This document shows positions 1 to 7,036 of a DNA stretch of 11,564 nt, piece by piece (positions within the stretch are counted from its first letter, which is position 1; every line of letters begins with the position of its first letter). The stretch spans positions 1-11,564 of the forward strand of contig JACRLS010000145.1 in assembly GCA_016235225.1 (NCBI GenBank). Direction: 5' to 3'. The notes beneath the pieces are model-generated. The model was given only the letters and a program-made list of their open reading frames with translations, searched no databases and was not told the origin of the DNA. Position numbers and translations under genes: made by a program. Source of the DNA: Nitrospirota bacterium. Its GTDB lineage: Bacteria; Nitrospirota; Nitrospiria; Nitrospirales; Nitrospiraceae.

Positions 1-695
1 AGGTTGAGCGCGGGACCGTCAAGACGATACCCCATCCGGTCCGACTGCAAGGTGAGCTGGTAGGCTCCGGAGGTGAGCGCCTCCAGCGCCTCTCGATGAA
101 ACCGGTCCGCGTGAGGGCCGGAGATGACGTGCAAGGTCGGGCAGGCTCGATAGTTTGGCCTGGATTCAAGGGGACAGGTTCGACCAGCGGAAGGCGCGGA
201 TGACCCCACGCGCATGCCGAGGTTCAGCACGTCGCCCTTCCGCAGCGCGCGCCCATCCAGTCCGCCGATCCGGCTCTGCAGATGCGTGGCTCGACTTCCC
301 ATAGCAAGCGGCACGTCGATACCGCCCGCCATCGCCACATAGGCTCTCGCTCCGAAGGTCCGCTGGCCGAATCTGAGGGACGAGCCCGGCGAGGCCTCGA
401 GGCAGGTCCAGGGGGGCACAGGGTGGCCGTTCAAGCTGAGGCGGAACTCGGCGCCGGTCACGGCGAAGGTCGTGGCCTGGTCGAATCGCAACTCGGGCCC
501 GACGGCGGTAACTTCCAGGGCGGCTGCGTGATCCGGATTGCCGACGAGGCGATTGGCGCAGCGAAGTGCAAAGCCATCCATCGCCCCGCCTACCGGCATG
601 CCGAACCGTTGCAGCCCGGGACGACCGAGGTCCTGGATAGTGGTCAGGAGTCCGGGAGATAGAATTCGGATCGTGCCGCGAGACAGATTAGACAC
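1..695 (-). CDS. pxpC: 5-oxoprolinase subunit C (PxpC/KipA family), C-terminus cut off by the window edge
   Basis: PxpC is the biotin-dependent-carboxylase-like (KipA/AHS2) subunit that works with PxpB and PxpA in ATP-dependent cleavage of 5-oxoproline (pyroglutamate) to glutamate in the cytoplasm. Translating the minus strand gives 231 uninterrupted codons. Family hallmarks are visible: TTIQDLGRPGLQRFG near residues 19-33, then MPVGGAMDGFALRCANRLVGN, then VTGAEF and YVAMAGGID, and SDRMGYRLDGPALN at the cut edge. Family members are usually about 300-340 residues, so roughly the last 100 are outside the window. I chose GTG at 695-693, which overlaps the pxpA stop by 8 bases and suggests translational coupling. 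An in-frame TTG at 719 is an alternative. No frameshift is seen. Identification is by remembered family motifs and by gene order pxpB-pxpA-pxpC. Confidence 0.93.
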   Translation of the reverse strand, partial: MSNLSRGTIRILSPGLLTTIQDLGRPGLQRFGMPVGGAMDGFALRCANRLVGNPDHAAALEVTAVGPELRFDQATTFAVTGAEFRLSLNGHPVPPWTCLEASPGSSLRFGQRTFGARAYVAMAGGIDVPLAMGSRATHLQSRIGGLDGRALRKGDVLNLGMRVGSSAPSAGRTCPLESRPNYRACPTLHVISGPHADRFHREALEALTSGAYQLTLQSDRMGYRLDGPALN

Positions 696-1458
696 CGGAT
701 CGACGCTGAAGCGGTGCAACGGTGACGCCGAGGGATTCCAGCCTGGACCGAATGAGGGCGACCAGCCGGTCGGCCCCGGGCGTGTCGCTATGGACGCAGA
801 CGGTGTCGAGGCGGACCGTGAATCGGACCCCGGTGCGAGCAACAACCACCTTATCTCGGACCAGTTGTTCGACCCGTCGGAGCACGTCTTCCTCGTTCAT
901 CATCACCGATCCCGCAATCTCGCGCGAGACAAGAAGGCCGTCGTGTTCGTAGGCCCGGTCGACGAAGGCCTCCTCGGCCGCCCCAAGCCCGGCATCGCGC
1001 GCCGCCTGGATGAGGGGCGAGCTCGCCAACCCGACGATGATCAGATGCGGGTCCACCGCGCGCACCGCACGGACGATGGCCTCGGCCACGGACCGTTCGC
1101 GAGCCGAGCGGCCGTAGAGCGCCCCGTGCGGCTTGACATGGGTGAGGGTCACCTGCTCCAGCGCGGCGATTCTCGCGAGGGACCCGATCTGGGAGGCGAC
1201 CAGGGTTTCGATCTGCGCAAGAGTCAGCCCGAGGTCCCGCCGTCCCTTGTGCTCGCGATCCGGAAATCCGGGATGGGCGCCGACCGACAGGCCATGCTCC
1301 CTGGCACGCTGCACCGTGCGACGCATGAGATCTGGATTCCCGGCATGTTCCCCGCAGGCCACGTTCACGGATGAAACAAAGGGGAAGATGAGAGACTCGA
1401 GCCGCTCCTGCTCGGCATCCGCCGCCTCGCCCAGGTCGGAGTTCAGATCAATCAACAT
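688..1458 (-). CDS. pxpA: 5-oxoprolinase subunit A (PxpA, LamB/YcsF family)
   Basis: PxpA is the LamB/YcsF-family subunit of prokaryotic 5-oxoprolinase; with PxpB and PxpC it couples ATP hydrolysis to opening of 5-oxoproline to glutamate. The 256-residue protein has the usual family length. It starts MLIDLNSDLGEAAD, close to the canonical MxIDLNxDLGE opening. Other signatures are NVACGEHAGNPDLM (about residues 32-45), VGAHPGFPDR, THVKPHGALYG and EEAFVDRAY. The ATG at 1458 is preferred over an upstream start at 1596, because the extra 46 residues resemble no part of the family and would lie inside pxpB. The start overlaps the pxpB stop by 11 bases and the stop overlaps pxpC by 8, so the three are almost certainly one translationally coupled unit. 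CGEHAG where many homologues have CGFHAG is a minor variation. Nothing suggests inactivation. Confidence 0.96.
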   Translation of the reverse strand: MLIDLNSDLGEAADAEQERLESLIFPFVSSVNVACGEHAGNPDLMRRTVQRAREHGLSVGAHPGFPDREHKGRRDLGLTLAQIETLVASQIGSLARIAALEQVTLTHVKPHGALYGRSARERSVAEAIVRAVRAVDPHLIIVGLASSPLIQAARDAGLGAAEEAFVDRAYEHDGLLVSREIAGSVMMNEEDVLRRVEQLVRDKVVVARTGVRFTVRLDTVCVHSDTPGADRLVALIRSRLESLGVTVAPLQRRSGV

Positions 1459-2143
1459 GGCTCGACCCGCTTTGGATGAATGTCTGCCGGTCGATCGGGA
1501 CAAATCGCACGTGATCGCCGGGCGAGAGAAGAAACGGCTGAACACCTGACGGATCGAACAGGCGGCGCGGCGTCCGGCCGATGACCCGCCAGCCACCGGG
1601 ACTGTCGACCGGATAGATGCCGCATTGCTCCCCAGCGATGGCGACGGATCCCGCTCGGACCCTGGTTCGAGGCTCCGCCAGGCGAGAGACCCTGATGGTC
1701 TCCGGGACGCTCCCCAAGTAGGGAAAGCCCGGCGAAAACCCGAGGAGATAGACGCGATAGGCGACCGAGCGATGGAGGGCCACCACCTCCGATGGGCTAT
1801 GGCCGGTCAGTCGGGCCACCTCGGCGAGGTCGGGGCCCTCGTCACCGCCGTAACTGACAGGGATTTCGACCGTCTTCGGCGGCGTCAGGCGCGCCGGCAA
1901 GGGCGCACCAACAAGGCTCCGTAAATGGTCCGCGAGCTCGTCGCCGTCCAGAAGGAGGGGATCGAAGTAGATCGTGGCTGACCGGTAGGCCGGGACGACC
2001 TCGATCACTCCAGGCAGTGCCCGAGCGTCGAGGGTGTCGACGAGGGCGAGCACTCGGTCATTCGTCGCAGGCGCAATGGCCTCCCCGAGTTCGAGCGTGA
2101 TCGCTGCCTCTCCGGCCCAGTAAAGACGCGAATACTCCGGCAT
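1448..2143 (-). CDS. pxpB: 5-oxoprolinase subunit B (PxpB/KipI family)
   Basis: PxpB is the KipI/AHS1-family subunit that pairs with PxpC to form the carboxylase-like half of 5-oxoprolinase. In Bacillus the homologue KipI is better known as an inhibitor of the sporulation kinase KinA, but with pxpA and pxpC adjacent the metabolic role is the natural reading. The 231-residue product shows AGEAAITLELGEAI near the N-terminus, then YLLGFSPGFPYLGSVP, then VAIAGEQCGIYPVDSPGGW and IGRTPRRLFDP, all typical of the family. I chose ATG at 2143, where the protein begins MPEYSRLYWAGEAA. A TTG at 2182 would add 13 residues, but that TTG is also the first part of a TTGACA hexamer. No strong Shine-Dalgarno sequence precedes either start. 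It is the first gene of the pxp cluster, 58 bases after the long gene upstream. Confidence 0.95.
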   Translation of the reverse strand: MPEYSRLYWAGEAAITLELGEAIAPATNDRVLALVDTLDARALPGVIEVVPAYRSATIYFDPLLLDGDELADHLRSLVGAPLPARLTPPKTVEIPVSYGGDEGPDLAEVARLTGHSPSEVVALHRSVAYRVYLLGFSPGFPYLGSVPETIRVSRLAEPRTRVRAGSVAIAGEQCGIYPVDSPGGWRVIGRTPRRLFDPSGVQPFLLSPGDHVRFVPIDRQTFIQSGSSHVD

Positions 2144-2193
2144 CGGTCCACGAAGGCTAGAGAAGGGCCACGGCTCTGTCAAGCGATGGACCG
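2144..2193 (-). promoter_or_regulatory. Intergenic inverted repeat and candidate promoter ahead of pxpB
   Basis: A perfect 7-base inverted repeat, CGGTCCA (2144-2150) and TGGACCG (2187-2193), brackets almost the whole gap between the long gene and pxpB. Its proximal arm touches the pxpB ATG. On the minus strand a consensus TTGACA (2182-2177) is followed after 17 bases by TAGCCT (2159-2154), a poor -10 match that would start transcription only a few bases before the ATG. Two direct copies of GTCCATC (minus strand, 2201-2195 and 2191-2185) lie exactly 10 bases apart. The repeats are certain. Their use as a promoter, an operator, or a stem hiding the pxpB start on read-through mRNA is inference. 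Confidence 0.35.
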
Positions 2194-2201
2194 GGATGGA
2201 C

Positions 2202-5200
2202 TTACAAGTTGGAGGATTCGGAGACGAGCGTCGGCTCCACTTCGACGGATTGCGGCTGGGCTTTTGCTGTCAGCGGGGCCCCCGACCTAGGCTGAAAGGC
2301 GCGGGATACGATCAACTCCCGGAGACGCTTGTCGGCGTCCGAAAGGACCGAGGCCTCATGCTGCCAGGACTGATGGTCATGGCTCAAGAGGAGATTGTCG
2401 ACCGGATTGACGAAGTAATCGATTGCGTCTTGGGCCGGACTATTCGTGAACGTGTATGGATCAGGGAGGGTTTGGCCGGCTTGGTCGGGGGTATGGATCA
2501 ACGCGGCATAATAGTCGGCGTGGGCGTTCAGCGTGCGCTGTTTGGGAACCGGCAGGTGCGTCACCATCGACGTGAGCCAGTCTGGTTCCTCGTGACGAGG
2601 CTCGGGGAGACCCGACGCCACGCGGCGGACTTCCAGCAAGAGTTCATTCTGCATCGGCCACCGCAGGGACCGTTCCACCTGATCGAACGGCCGGATGAGG
2701 TGGGCAAATCGGGGCAGGGCCCCTACCTCGCTCGATCCATGTCCGACCACGGCGGCCAGGATCGTGACATCCTCTTTTACGACCTGAGCCGCCAACAGTT
2801 TCGTGGCCATGGTCTTCGAGCGGGCGAGGACGTTACGCCAGGCAATGAGATCCTTCTCCAGCCGATCCATGCCGTCGGCCGCACGATGGGCAAACCCCCC
2901 CGCGAGGTACAGACGGTGGGCCGTCAGCACCTGCGCACAGTCTGGACTGGCGAAATTCCCGTACCCGCGGTCTTCAAACGGCATCGCCAGCCAGTCGCGG
3001 TAGCGGCCCATGAGTACGTGATGTTGGGCCACCCATCGTTGCACCAGGCCACGTTCCCGCATGAACTCCCCGACAGGATCCTGGGATTGAAACCACAGAG
3101 CGAGGGTCCGGGTGTCTGAGACAAACGAGACCGGCGCCCGGGTTCCCAACGGCTGATCGAAGCATTGCCTGGTGTGATCGCGCTCCGCCGTTTTCCATTC
3201 GGCGTACCCGGCTTTCAGCGGATCCACGGACTCGCTGGCCCCGAAGCCCAGGAGGAGAAAATACCCGTTGCGGGTCGGCTCTTCTGCCGCGCGCGGTGGC
3301 GCCTGCGTCAATTCGAGGAAGGCCTCGTTCGGTTTCTGCTCCATCGCCAGCCAGGTCGCGGCGATCAGGCTGACCGTGAAGAGTGGGAGGCCGACCCCCA
3401 TGGTCGTCAGAAGGAGTATCAGCCGCACGGCGATCCGGGTCGCGTTCACCGTGACATCCGTCACGGTAACTAGGCCGGCGCGGACCCATCGGGAGACCCG
3501 GCGTAGGGGACGGAAGGGACGACGCCGCCGACCGGAGGTGGCAAGCGCGCTGTTGCCCCCCATCGGGCTCGACTGCGAGGCGCGGGCCTGTTCCTCCGCT
3601 TCAGCTTCCTGGCAGAGCGCGCAGGGATGGATCTCGTGCTCATGGTTTGTCTGGGGCATCGGTTCGGGGACCGGTTCGGGTTCAACAGCGGAAGACCACT
3701 CCTCCCGCCGCACAACGTCTTCGTCGGACTCCGACACCGGCTCCCAGGTCGACTCTTCGACCGGAGGGAGAGGCTCGTCGAGCGCTTCCTCTGTCGTCAA
3801 CGGTTCCGGTTCCGGCATCTGGAGCGTCATCTCTCGATCAGACGGAGACGTCAGGTCCACCGGTTCTGGGGCTGTCTCAGGCTCGGGATCCAGGGCAACC
3901 GGGACGTTTTCCTCGGTGCCGTCAAGCGCGACCACCGACTGAGAGACAACACCCAGGGACTCAGGCTCGGACATATCCGACAAGAATTCCTTAGCCGCAC
4001 GGGCTTCCGTCCTCACCGGCTCGCCTTGGACCGAGGTGAGAACTACGCTGGCCTCGGCGATAGGGGCAGTCTCCACCTCGGATTCCGCGAAGACGAGGGG
4101 CTCGGCGGCGAGGCACTCAGTCTCGATCGGGGTTGCGGTCGGCTCGACCTGTGCCACTTCATCTTGGAGTAGCGGCTGGGCGACTTCTCCTTCCTGCTGC
4201 TCCACAACCGATGATTCAGGCGACGCCTGGTGTGACGCAGGCGATTCGGCCTGCACCGGCGGTGAGACCACGGAGTCCTCTTGCTCGCGAGGGATCTCTG
4301 TGGCTGAGGCGTAGGGAGAGACTCCCGTCCGCTCAGTCAGCGGGGTTTTCTCCCGCATGAAGGTCTCCAGTTCGGCCATCAGCGTCGGATCAATCGATGC
4401 GATCGGTGCGACCGAGGCCGGTATTGCTCTTGCCGCCGGTCGGGGGGCCTCCGACTCAAGCTCAGGACCCGCCAGATGAATCAGTGGCAGGTCAGACACA
4501 GGAGGCCCGGGCGGTTGATCGGAGAGCGCGCCTGAGGAGAGGCCCGGATCGAGCGCTGCTGCATACTCGGGCCGGGCTTGCTGCTCGGTCTGCGACCCGA
4601 CGTCATCAGGGCGGCGAGAGTCGAGTGATGCGTTCTCCACAATAATGGGAGGCCCGGCTTCGGAATCGGGATGGCTCAGATCGAAGGGGCGGGCGCCCTC
4701 CGCCGGCGTTGGAGAAGACACCGCCGGTGCAAGCCCCCTCTGAAGAGATGCCTCGACCAGACTGGGGGTGGCTTCCCTTGGTTCCGCCGTTCGGCTGGAG
4801 AGAGACCGGTTCCCTGTTGTGTGCTCGGCCAGGAGGCCGGCCGTTCCGGTCTGGTCCGGGAGAGAAATGGCCTTCCTGGACGCGGCGACGGCAGATCGGG
4901 GTTTGTCCCGGCCAAGCGGTTCCGGCGACAGGGGCTCGTGCATCCACTCTTCGAGAGAAATCACCTCAACGTCCACCTGGTCAGCCGACTTGCTCCGCAG
5001 CTCAGATGGCACTAGGTCGGCCCTGCGCGGAGCGAGGGCCACTTGAGGGGATTCGTGGCTCGAGAGACGAGCGGCAGCGGGGGGCGCCTCAAACGGCTCA
5101 GCCACAACCGGGGCCTGTGACGGCGCCGCGTCTGCAGCGGAATAGGCCGCCGCACCGTCTCTCGTTGATCGGATGTCCGGACCGACGGAGGACGCTTCAT

Positions 5201-6083
5201 GAACGGGGCTCACTCCTAACAAGTCCGTTCCCATCGCGAGAGGTTCGGGCGTCGCCGAGGCGGTCGTCACGGTCTCTTCCGCCGCAGCCGGTACAGCTTC
5301 TCGTGAGTCCGATGCCGGTGGAGCCTCGACGGATGGTTCCGGGACGGGCGGGGCGGGCGATTCCACAATCGGACGTGCGTCGGACTGAACGGCCCTCGAG
5401 GGGTCCTCGCCGGCCTGGGCCTGGGGTTGAGCTGCGGTGGGCACCGGGTCCGCTGACGACGGACCGGGGTCACCGACCAACGGTTTCTCCGGCGTCGCCG
5501 CCACGACCGGCTCTGCAAGCGGAGCCATAGGGGCGACCGCCGGCGGAGGAGGCGGCGGAGCGAAGGCCGCGGCGAGCGGCACGACATCAGGATGGTCGGG
5601 CGCGAGAGCCGTCACTTTTCCGTAGATACGCTCTGCATGTGCCCGATCCTCCGGATCGGGAAATTCCAACAAGATCGTAACGGCCTTGGCGAACTCTGAG
5701 ACCGACTCCGCCGTCTTTCCCTGAGCTTCACAAGCCTGGCCGAGCAATTCGAGAAAAGGGACGTACCGCGACGCAGCGGCCAGGTACTCGCGCAGATAGG
5801 ATTCCGCCTTGGCGAACTCCCGCCGCTGCATGGCTTCCCGTGCCAGCACTTCGAATGCGGCCTTGGCCGCCATCAAGCTTCCTGACTTGAGGTGCAATTG
5901 AGCGGAGAGCTGGCGGGCCGGTTCGTGGCCGGGCTCCTTGTCGAGCAGCAGCTTCAGTAATCCTGAGGCGTGGGAATAGTTACCCGCCTCAATGGCCGCG
6001 CGAGCCTCCTCCAACGGAGACGCGCCGGCGCCCCCCTTCGGCGAAGGCTCATCGGGCGGGGATGGATCTTTCCGCTTGATCAT
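2202..6083 (-). CDS. Giant single-pass membrane protein: TPR-like N-terminus, long disordered linker, periplasmic C-terminal domain; family not recognised
   Basis: The 1293-residue product is not one I can name. From the ATG at 6083: residues about 23-167 are helical repeats with TPR character (AIEAGNYSHASGLLKLLLDK, then FAKAESYLREYLAA, then QGKTAESVSEFAKAV). A run of six prolines follows near 176. Residues about 180-815 are low-complexity sequence rich in Pro, Glu, Ala and Ser, probably disordered. A cluster HEHEIHPCALC sits near 814-824, then an Arg-rich stretch (GRRRRPFRPLRRVSRWVR), then one hydrophobic helix at about 886-912. The last ~380 residues look globular, with many Trp, Tyr and Arg and two cysteines (about 976 and 1049). 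The positive-inside rule puts the N-terminal part in the cytoplasm and the C-terminal domain in the periplasm. A TTG at 6107 would add 8 residues. Function is unknown; a scaffold spanning the inner membrane is a guess. pxpB follows 58 bases downstream, so read-through is possible. Confidence 0.9.
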   Translation of the reverse strand: MIKRKDPSPPDEPSPKGGAGASPLEEARAAIEAGNYSHASGLLKLLLDKEPGHEPARQLSAQLHLKSGSLMAAKAAFEVLAREAMQRREFAKAESYLREYLAAASRYVPFLELLGQACEAQGKTAESVSEFAKAVTILLEFPDPEDRAHAERIYGKVTALAPDHPDVVPLAAAFAPPPPPPAVAPMAPLAEPVVAATPEKPLVGDPGPSSADPVPTAAQPQAQAGEDPSRAVQSDARPIVESPAPPVPEPSVEAPPASDSREAVPAAAEETVTTASATPEPLAMGTDLLGVSPVHEASSVGPDIRSTRDGAAAYSAADAAPSQAPVVAEPFEAPPAAARLSSHESPQVALAPRRADLVPSELRSKSADQVDVEVISLEEWMHEPLSPEPLGRDKPRSAVAASRKAISLPDQTGTAGLLAEHTTGNRSLSSRTAEPREATPSLVEASLQRGLAPAVSSPTPAEGARPFDLSHPDSEAGPPIIVENASLDSRRPDDVGSQTEQQARPEYAAALDPGLSSGALSDQPPGPPVSDLPLIHLAGPELESEAPRPAARAIPASVAPIASIDPTLMAELETFMREKTPLTERTGVSPYASATEIPREQEDSVVSPPVQAESPASHQASPESSVVEQQEGEVAQPLLQDEVAQVEPTATPIETECLAAEPLVFAESEVETAPIAEASVVLTSVQGEPVRTEARAAKEFLSDMSEPESLGVVSQSVVALDGTEENVPVALDPEPETAPEPVDLTSPSDREMTLQMPEPEPLTTEEALDEPLPPVEESTWEPVSESDEDVVRREEWSSAVEPEPVPEPMPQTNHEHEIHPCALCQEAEAEEQARASQSSPMGGNSALATSGRRRRPFRPLRRVSRWVRAGLVTVTDVTVNATRIAVRLILLLTTMGVGLPLFTVSLIAATWLAMEQKPNEAFLELTQAPPRAAEEPTRNGYFLLLGFGASESVDPLKAGYAEWKTAERDHTRQCFDQPLGTRAPVSFVSDTRTLALWFQSQDPVGEFMRERGLVQRWVAQHHVLMGRYRDWLAMPFEDRGYGNFASPDCAQVLTAHRLYLAGGFAHRAADGMDRLEKDLIAWRNVLARSKTMATKLLAAQVVKEDVTILAAVVGHGSSEVGALPRFAHLIRPFDQVERSLRWPMQNELLLEVRRVASGLPEPRHEEPDWLTSMVTHLPVPKQRTLNAHADYYAALIHTPDQAGQTLPDPYTFTNSPAQDAIDYFVNPVDNLLLSHDHQSWQHEASVLSDADKRLRELIVSRAFQPRSGAPLTAKAQPQSVEVEPTLVSESSNL

Positions 6084-6114
6084 CGTGGAATCGCCACTTC
6101 CGCGCAATCTGCGC

Positions 6115-6151
6115 AGGGCCCTCCCGGCATAAGCCGGAATGCCTTGGCCCT
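6115..6151 (-). promoter_or_regulatory. Nested hairpin in the presumed leader of the long TPR gene
   Basis: An outer perfect 6-base pair of arms, AGGGCC (6115-6120) and GGCCCT (6146-6151), encloses an inner perfect hairpin CCGGC-ATAA-GCCGG (6124-6137). An alternative inner pairing GGCAT (6126-6130) with ATGCC (6139-6143) is also possible. It lies 32-68 bases before the ATG at 6083, so it would be in the 5' leader if transcription starts farther upstream. No U-tract follows on the minus strand, so it is not a classical terminator. The pairing is seen directly; a regulatory or mRNA-stabilising role is inference. Confidence 0.4.
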
Positions 6152-6167
6152 ACTCCGGACCGCCCAA

Positions 6168-6196
6168 TGGATACCGCGCGAATGGGTCTCGAACAA
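6168..6196 (-). promoter_or_regulatory. Weak sigma-70-like promoter candidate for the long TPR gene
   Basis: On the minus strand TTGTTC (6196-6191) is followed after exactly 17 bases by TATCCA (6173-6168). Each hexamer matches only three of six consensus bases, but the spacing is ideal. The implied start near 6160 would place the nested hairpin at the very beginning of a leader of about 77 bases. In GC-rich DNA such matches arise by chance, so this is only a pointer. Confidence 0.2.
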
Positions 6197-6497
6197 TGTG
6201 ACACTGCGACTCGCCAACAGTCGAGCCGTAACGGTATAAGTCTAGCAGCCGTCTGCATAGACAGGGGGAGAACGTGAAGAGGGGAGAGGAGGGACGACTA
6301 GTGGGAACGCGGAGCAGCACCCGTTGATGCGCGTTGCTGAATGAGCTGTGAGGGAGAGAGAACGCCGAAGCCCATCTGGGCCAGGGAGGCCCGTCGCGCT
6401 TGAAGCAGTCCCGACGGAACGGGAGACAAATCCGCCGCCCGCACAGGGGTCCTTCACCGCGTCGATCTGTGAGAGACGTCGCTGGGCAGCCCGGAGC

Positions 6498-6815
6498 CTA
6501 GGCGGCCCCGGCCTTGGGCGTCGTCTTCTCGCCCGTCGTGGTCGAGCAGAGGGAGTGAATCTTCTTCCGGTGGCGCGCCCGGCTCCGCTGGTGCGACCCC
6601 CCGTTATCTTGCAGGGAGCGGTTCAGCAGGACGATGTGGTCCGTATGGGCCCCACACTGGAGGCACCGGTGCACCGGGAGGCGTACAGGCCCCGTGTCGC
6701 ACAGGAACTCGACGAGCTCTTCCGGAATCAGAAATCCCCCGCATCGCCGGCAGGCGGGCTGTTCCAGCATCTGGGGATACTGGAGGCTGATGGTTCTGGC
6801 TGAAAATTCCGGCAT
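6498..6815 (-). CDS. Small zinc-ribbon protein with two CxxC knuckles
   Basis: This 105-residue protein has two CxxC pairs, CRRCGG at residues 22-27 and CLQCGA at 51-56, 25 residues apart, which is the layout of a small zinc ribbon holding one Zn2+. The stretch between them (FLIPEELVEFLCDTGPV) would form the strands of the ribbon. The C-terminal third is basic (SHQRSRARHRKKIHS) and could bind nucleic acid or simply be a flexible tail. Two further cysteines (39 and 90) fall outside the pattern. The spacing of the knuckles and the intact frame argue for a real gene rather than a shadow, and I associate such short CxxC proteins with Nitrospira genomes. ATG at 6815 is chosen; no clear Shine-Dalgarno sequence precedes it, only a palindrome two bases upstream. 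It is divergent from the kinase operon. Specific function is unknown. Confidence 0.75.
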   Translation of the reverse strand: MPEFSARTISLQYPQMLEQPACRRCGGFLIPEELVEFLCDTGPVRLPVHRCLQCGAHTDHIVLLNRSLQDNGGSHQRSRARHRKKIHSLCSTTTGEKTTPKAGAA

Positions 6816-6816
6816 A

Positions 6817-6835
6817 CTTTGTTAACTAAGCAAAG
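6817..6835. promoter_or_regulatory. Imperfect palindrome abutting the zinc-ribbon start codon
   Basis: CTTTG (6817-6821) and CAAAG (6831-6835) are perfect 5-base arms around a nine-base AT-rich centre that contains the self-complementary GTTAAC (6821-6826). The element sits one base upstream of the ATG at 6815 and takes the place where a ribosome binding site would be expected. It stands out as AT-rich in a GC-rich region. It could be an operator for the zinc-ribbon gene, possibly autoregulatory, or an mRNA hairpin masking the start; both are inference. Confidence 0.35.
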
Positions 6836-6999
6836 GGAGTGCCGGGTCTCCCACGGAGGGGGGGGAAGAAGCGATAGACTGATTTCCCTAGGCGATTCGC
6901 TATTTTCCTCAATCGGCCATGAACAAGGATGTGCATGGGGTGGCCTTCATGCTACCCGATCTACCCAAATGCATCCCATTGATTTATCATGGTTTCGCT

Positions 7000-7032
7000 C
7001 TGTAGTCGTTTCCCTACAGTTGTGAAGGGAAA
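7000..7032 (+). promoter_or_regulatory. Two overlapping, mutually exclusive inverted repeats upstream of the sensor kinase
   Basis: CTGTAG (7000-7005) pairs perfectly with CTACAG (7014-7019). TTTCCCT (7009-7015) pairs perfectly with AGGGAAA (7026-7032). Bases 7014-7015 belong to both pairings and the second arm of one lies in the loop of the other, so only one full stem can form at a time. They lie 54-86 bases before the kinase GTG. Alternative stems of this kind are used in RNA switches, but overlapping operators in DNA would look the same. I see no U-tract that would make either a terminator. Confidence 0.4.
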
Positions 7033-7036
7033 TGCC

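Larger units (their letters stand above)
6084..6497. other. Gene-free stretch between the zinc-ribbon gene and the long TPR gene
   Basis: These 414 bases hold no open frame that looks like a protein. Short frames on both strands have arginine- and serine-rich translations typical of GC-rich non-coding shadow. The part nearest the long gene contains a nested hairpin and a weak promoter candidate, listed separately. Farther away is a simple stem GGGCC/GGCCC (6378-6392, five-base loop) without a U-tract, so it is not a convincing terminator for the zinc-ribbon gene. I see no tRNA-like cloverleaf or riboswitch that I recognise. Confidence 0.6.

Noticed and set aside
538..1374. Long plus-strand frame opposite pxpA and pxpC
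   Set aside because: The minus strand carries clear PxpA and PxpC motifs across the same bases; the plus translation is low in hydrophobic order and resembles no family.
2196..3119. Long open frame on the plus strand opposite the TPR gene (about 300 codons)
   Set aside because: It is antisense to a well-supported gene, has no recognisable motif, and long antisense frames are common in GC-rich coding DNA.
6378..6392. GGGCC/GGCCC hairpin as terminator of the zinc-ribbon gene
   Set aside because: It is more than 100 bases past the stop and has no U-tract on the minus strand.
6348..6803. Plus-strand frame of 151 codons opposite the zinc-ribbon gene
   Set aside because: Arginine/proline-rich translation typical of shadow; the minus strand has the properly spaced CxxC pairs.
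6858..6865. Run of eight G between the divergent genes as a phase-variable promoter element
   Set aside because: It is not placed between recognisable -35 and -10 hexamers, and a run of eight occurs by chance in GC-rich DNA.
6937..6955. Second sigma-54-like element (GTGGCCTTCATGCTA)
   Set aside because: Only 7 bases separate GG and GC, incompatible with the fixed -24/-12 geometry.
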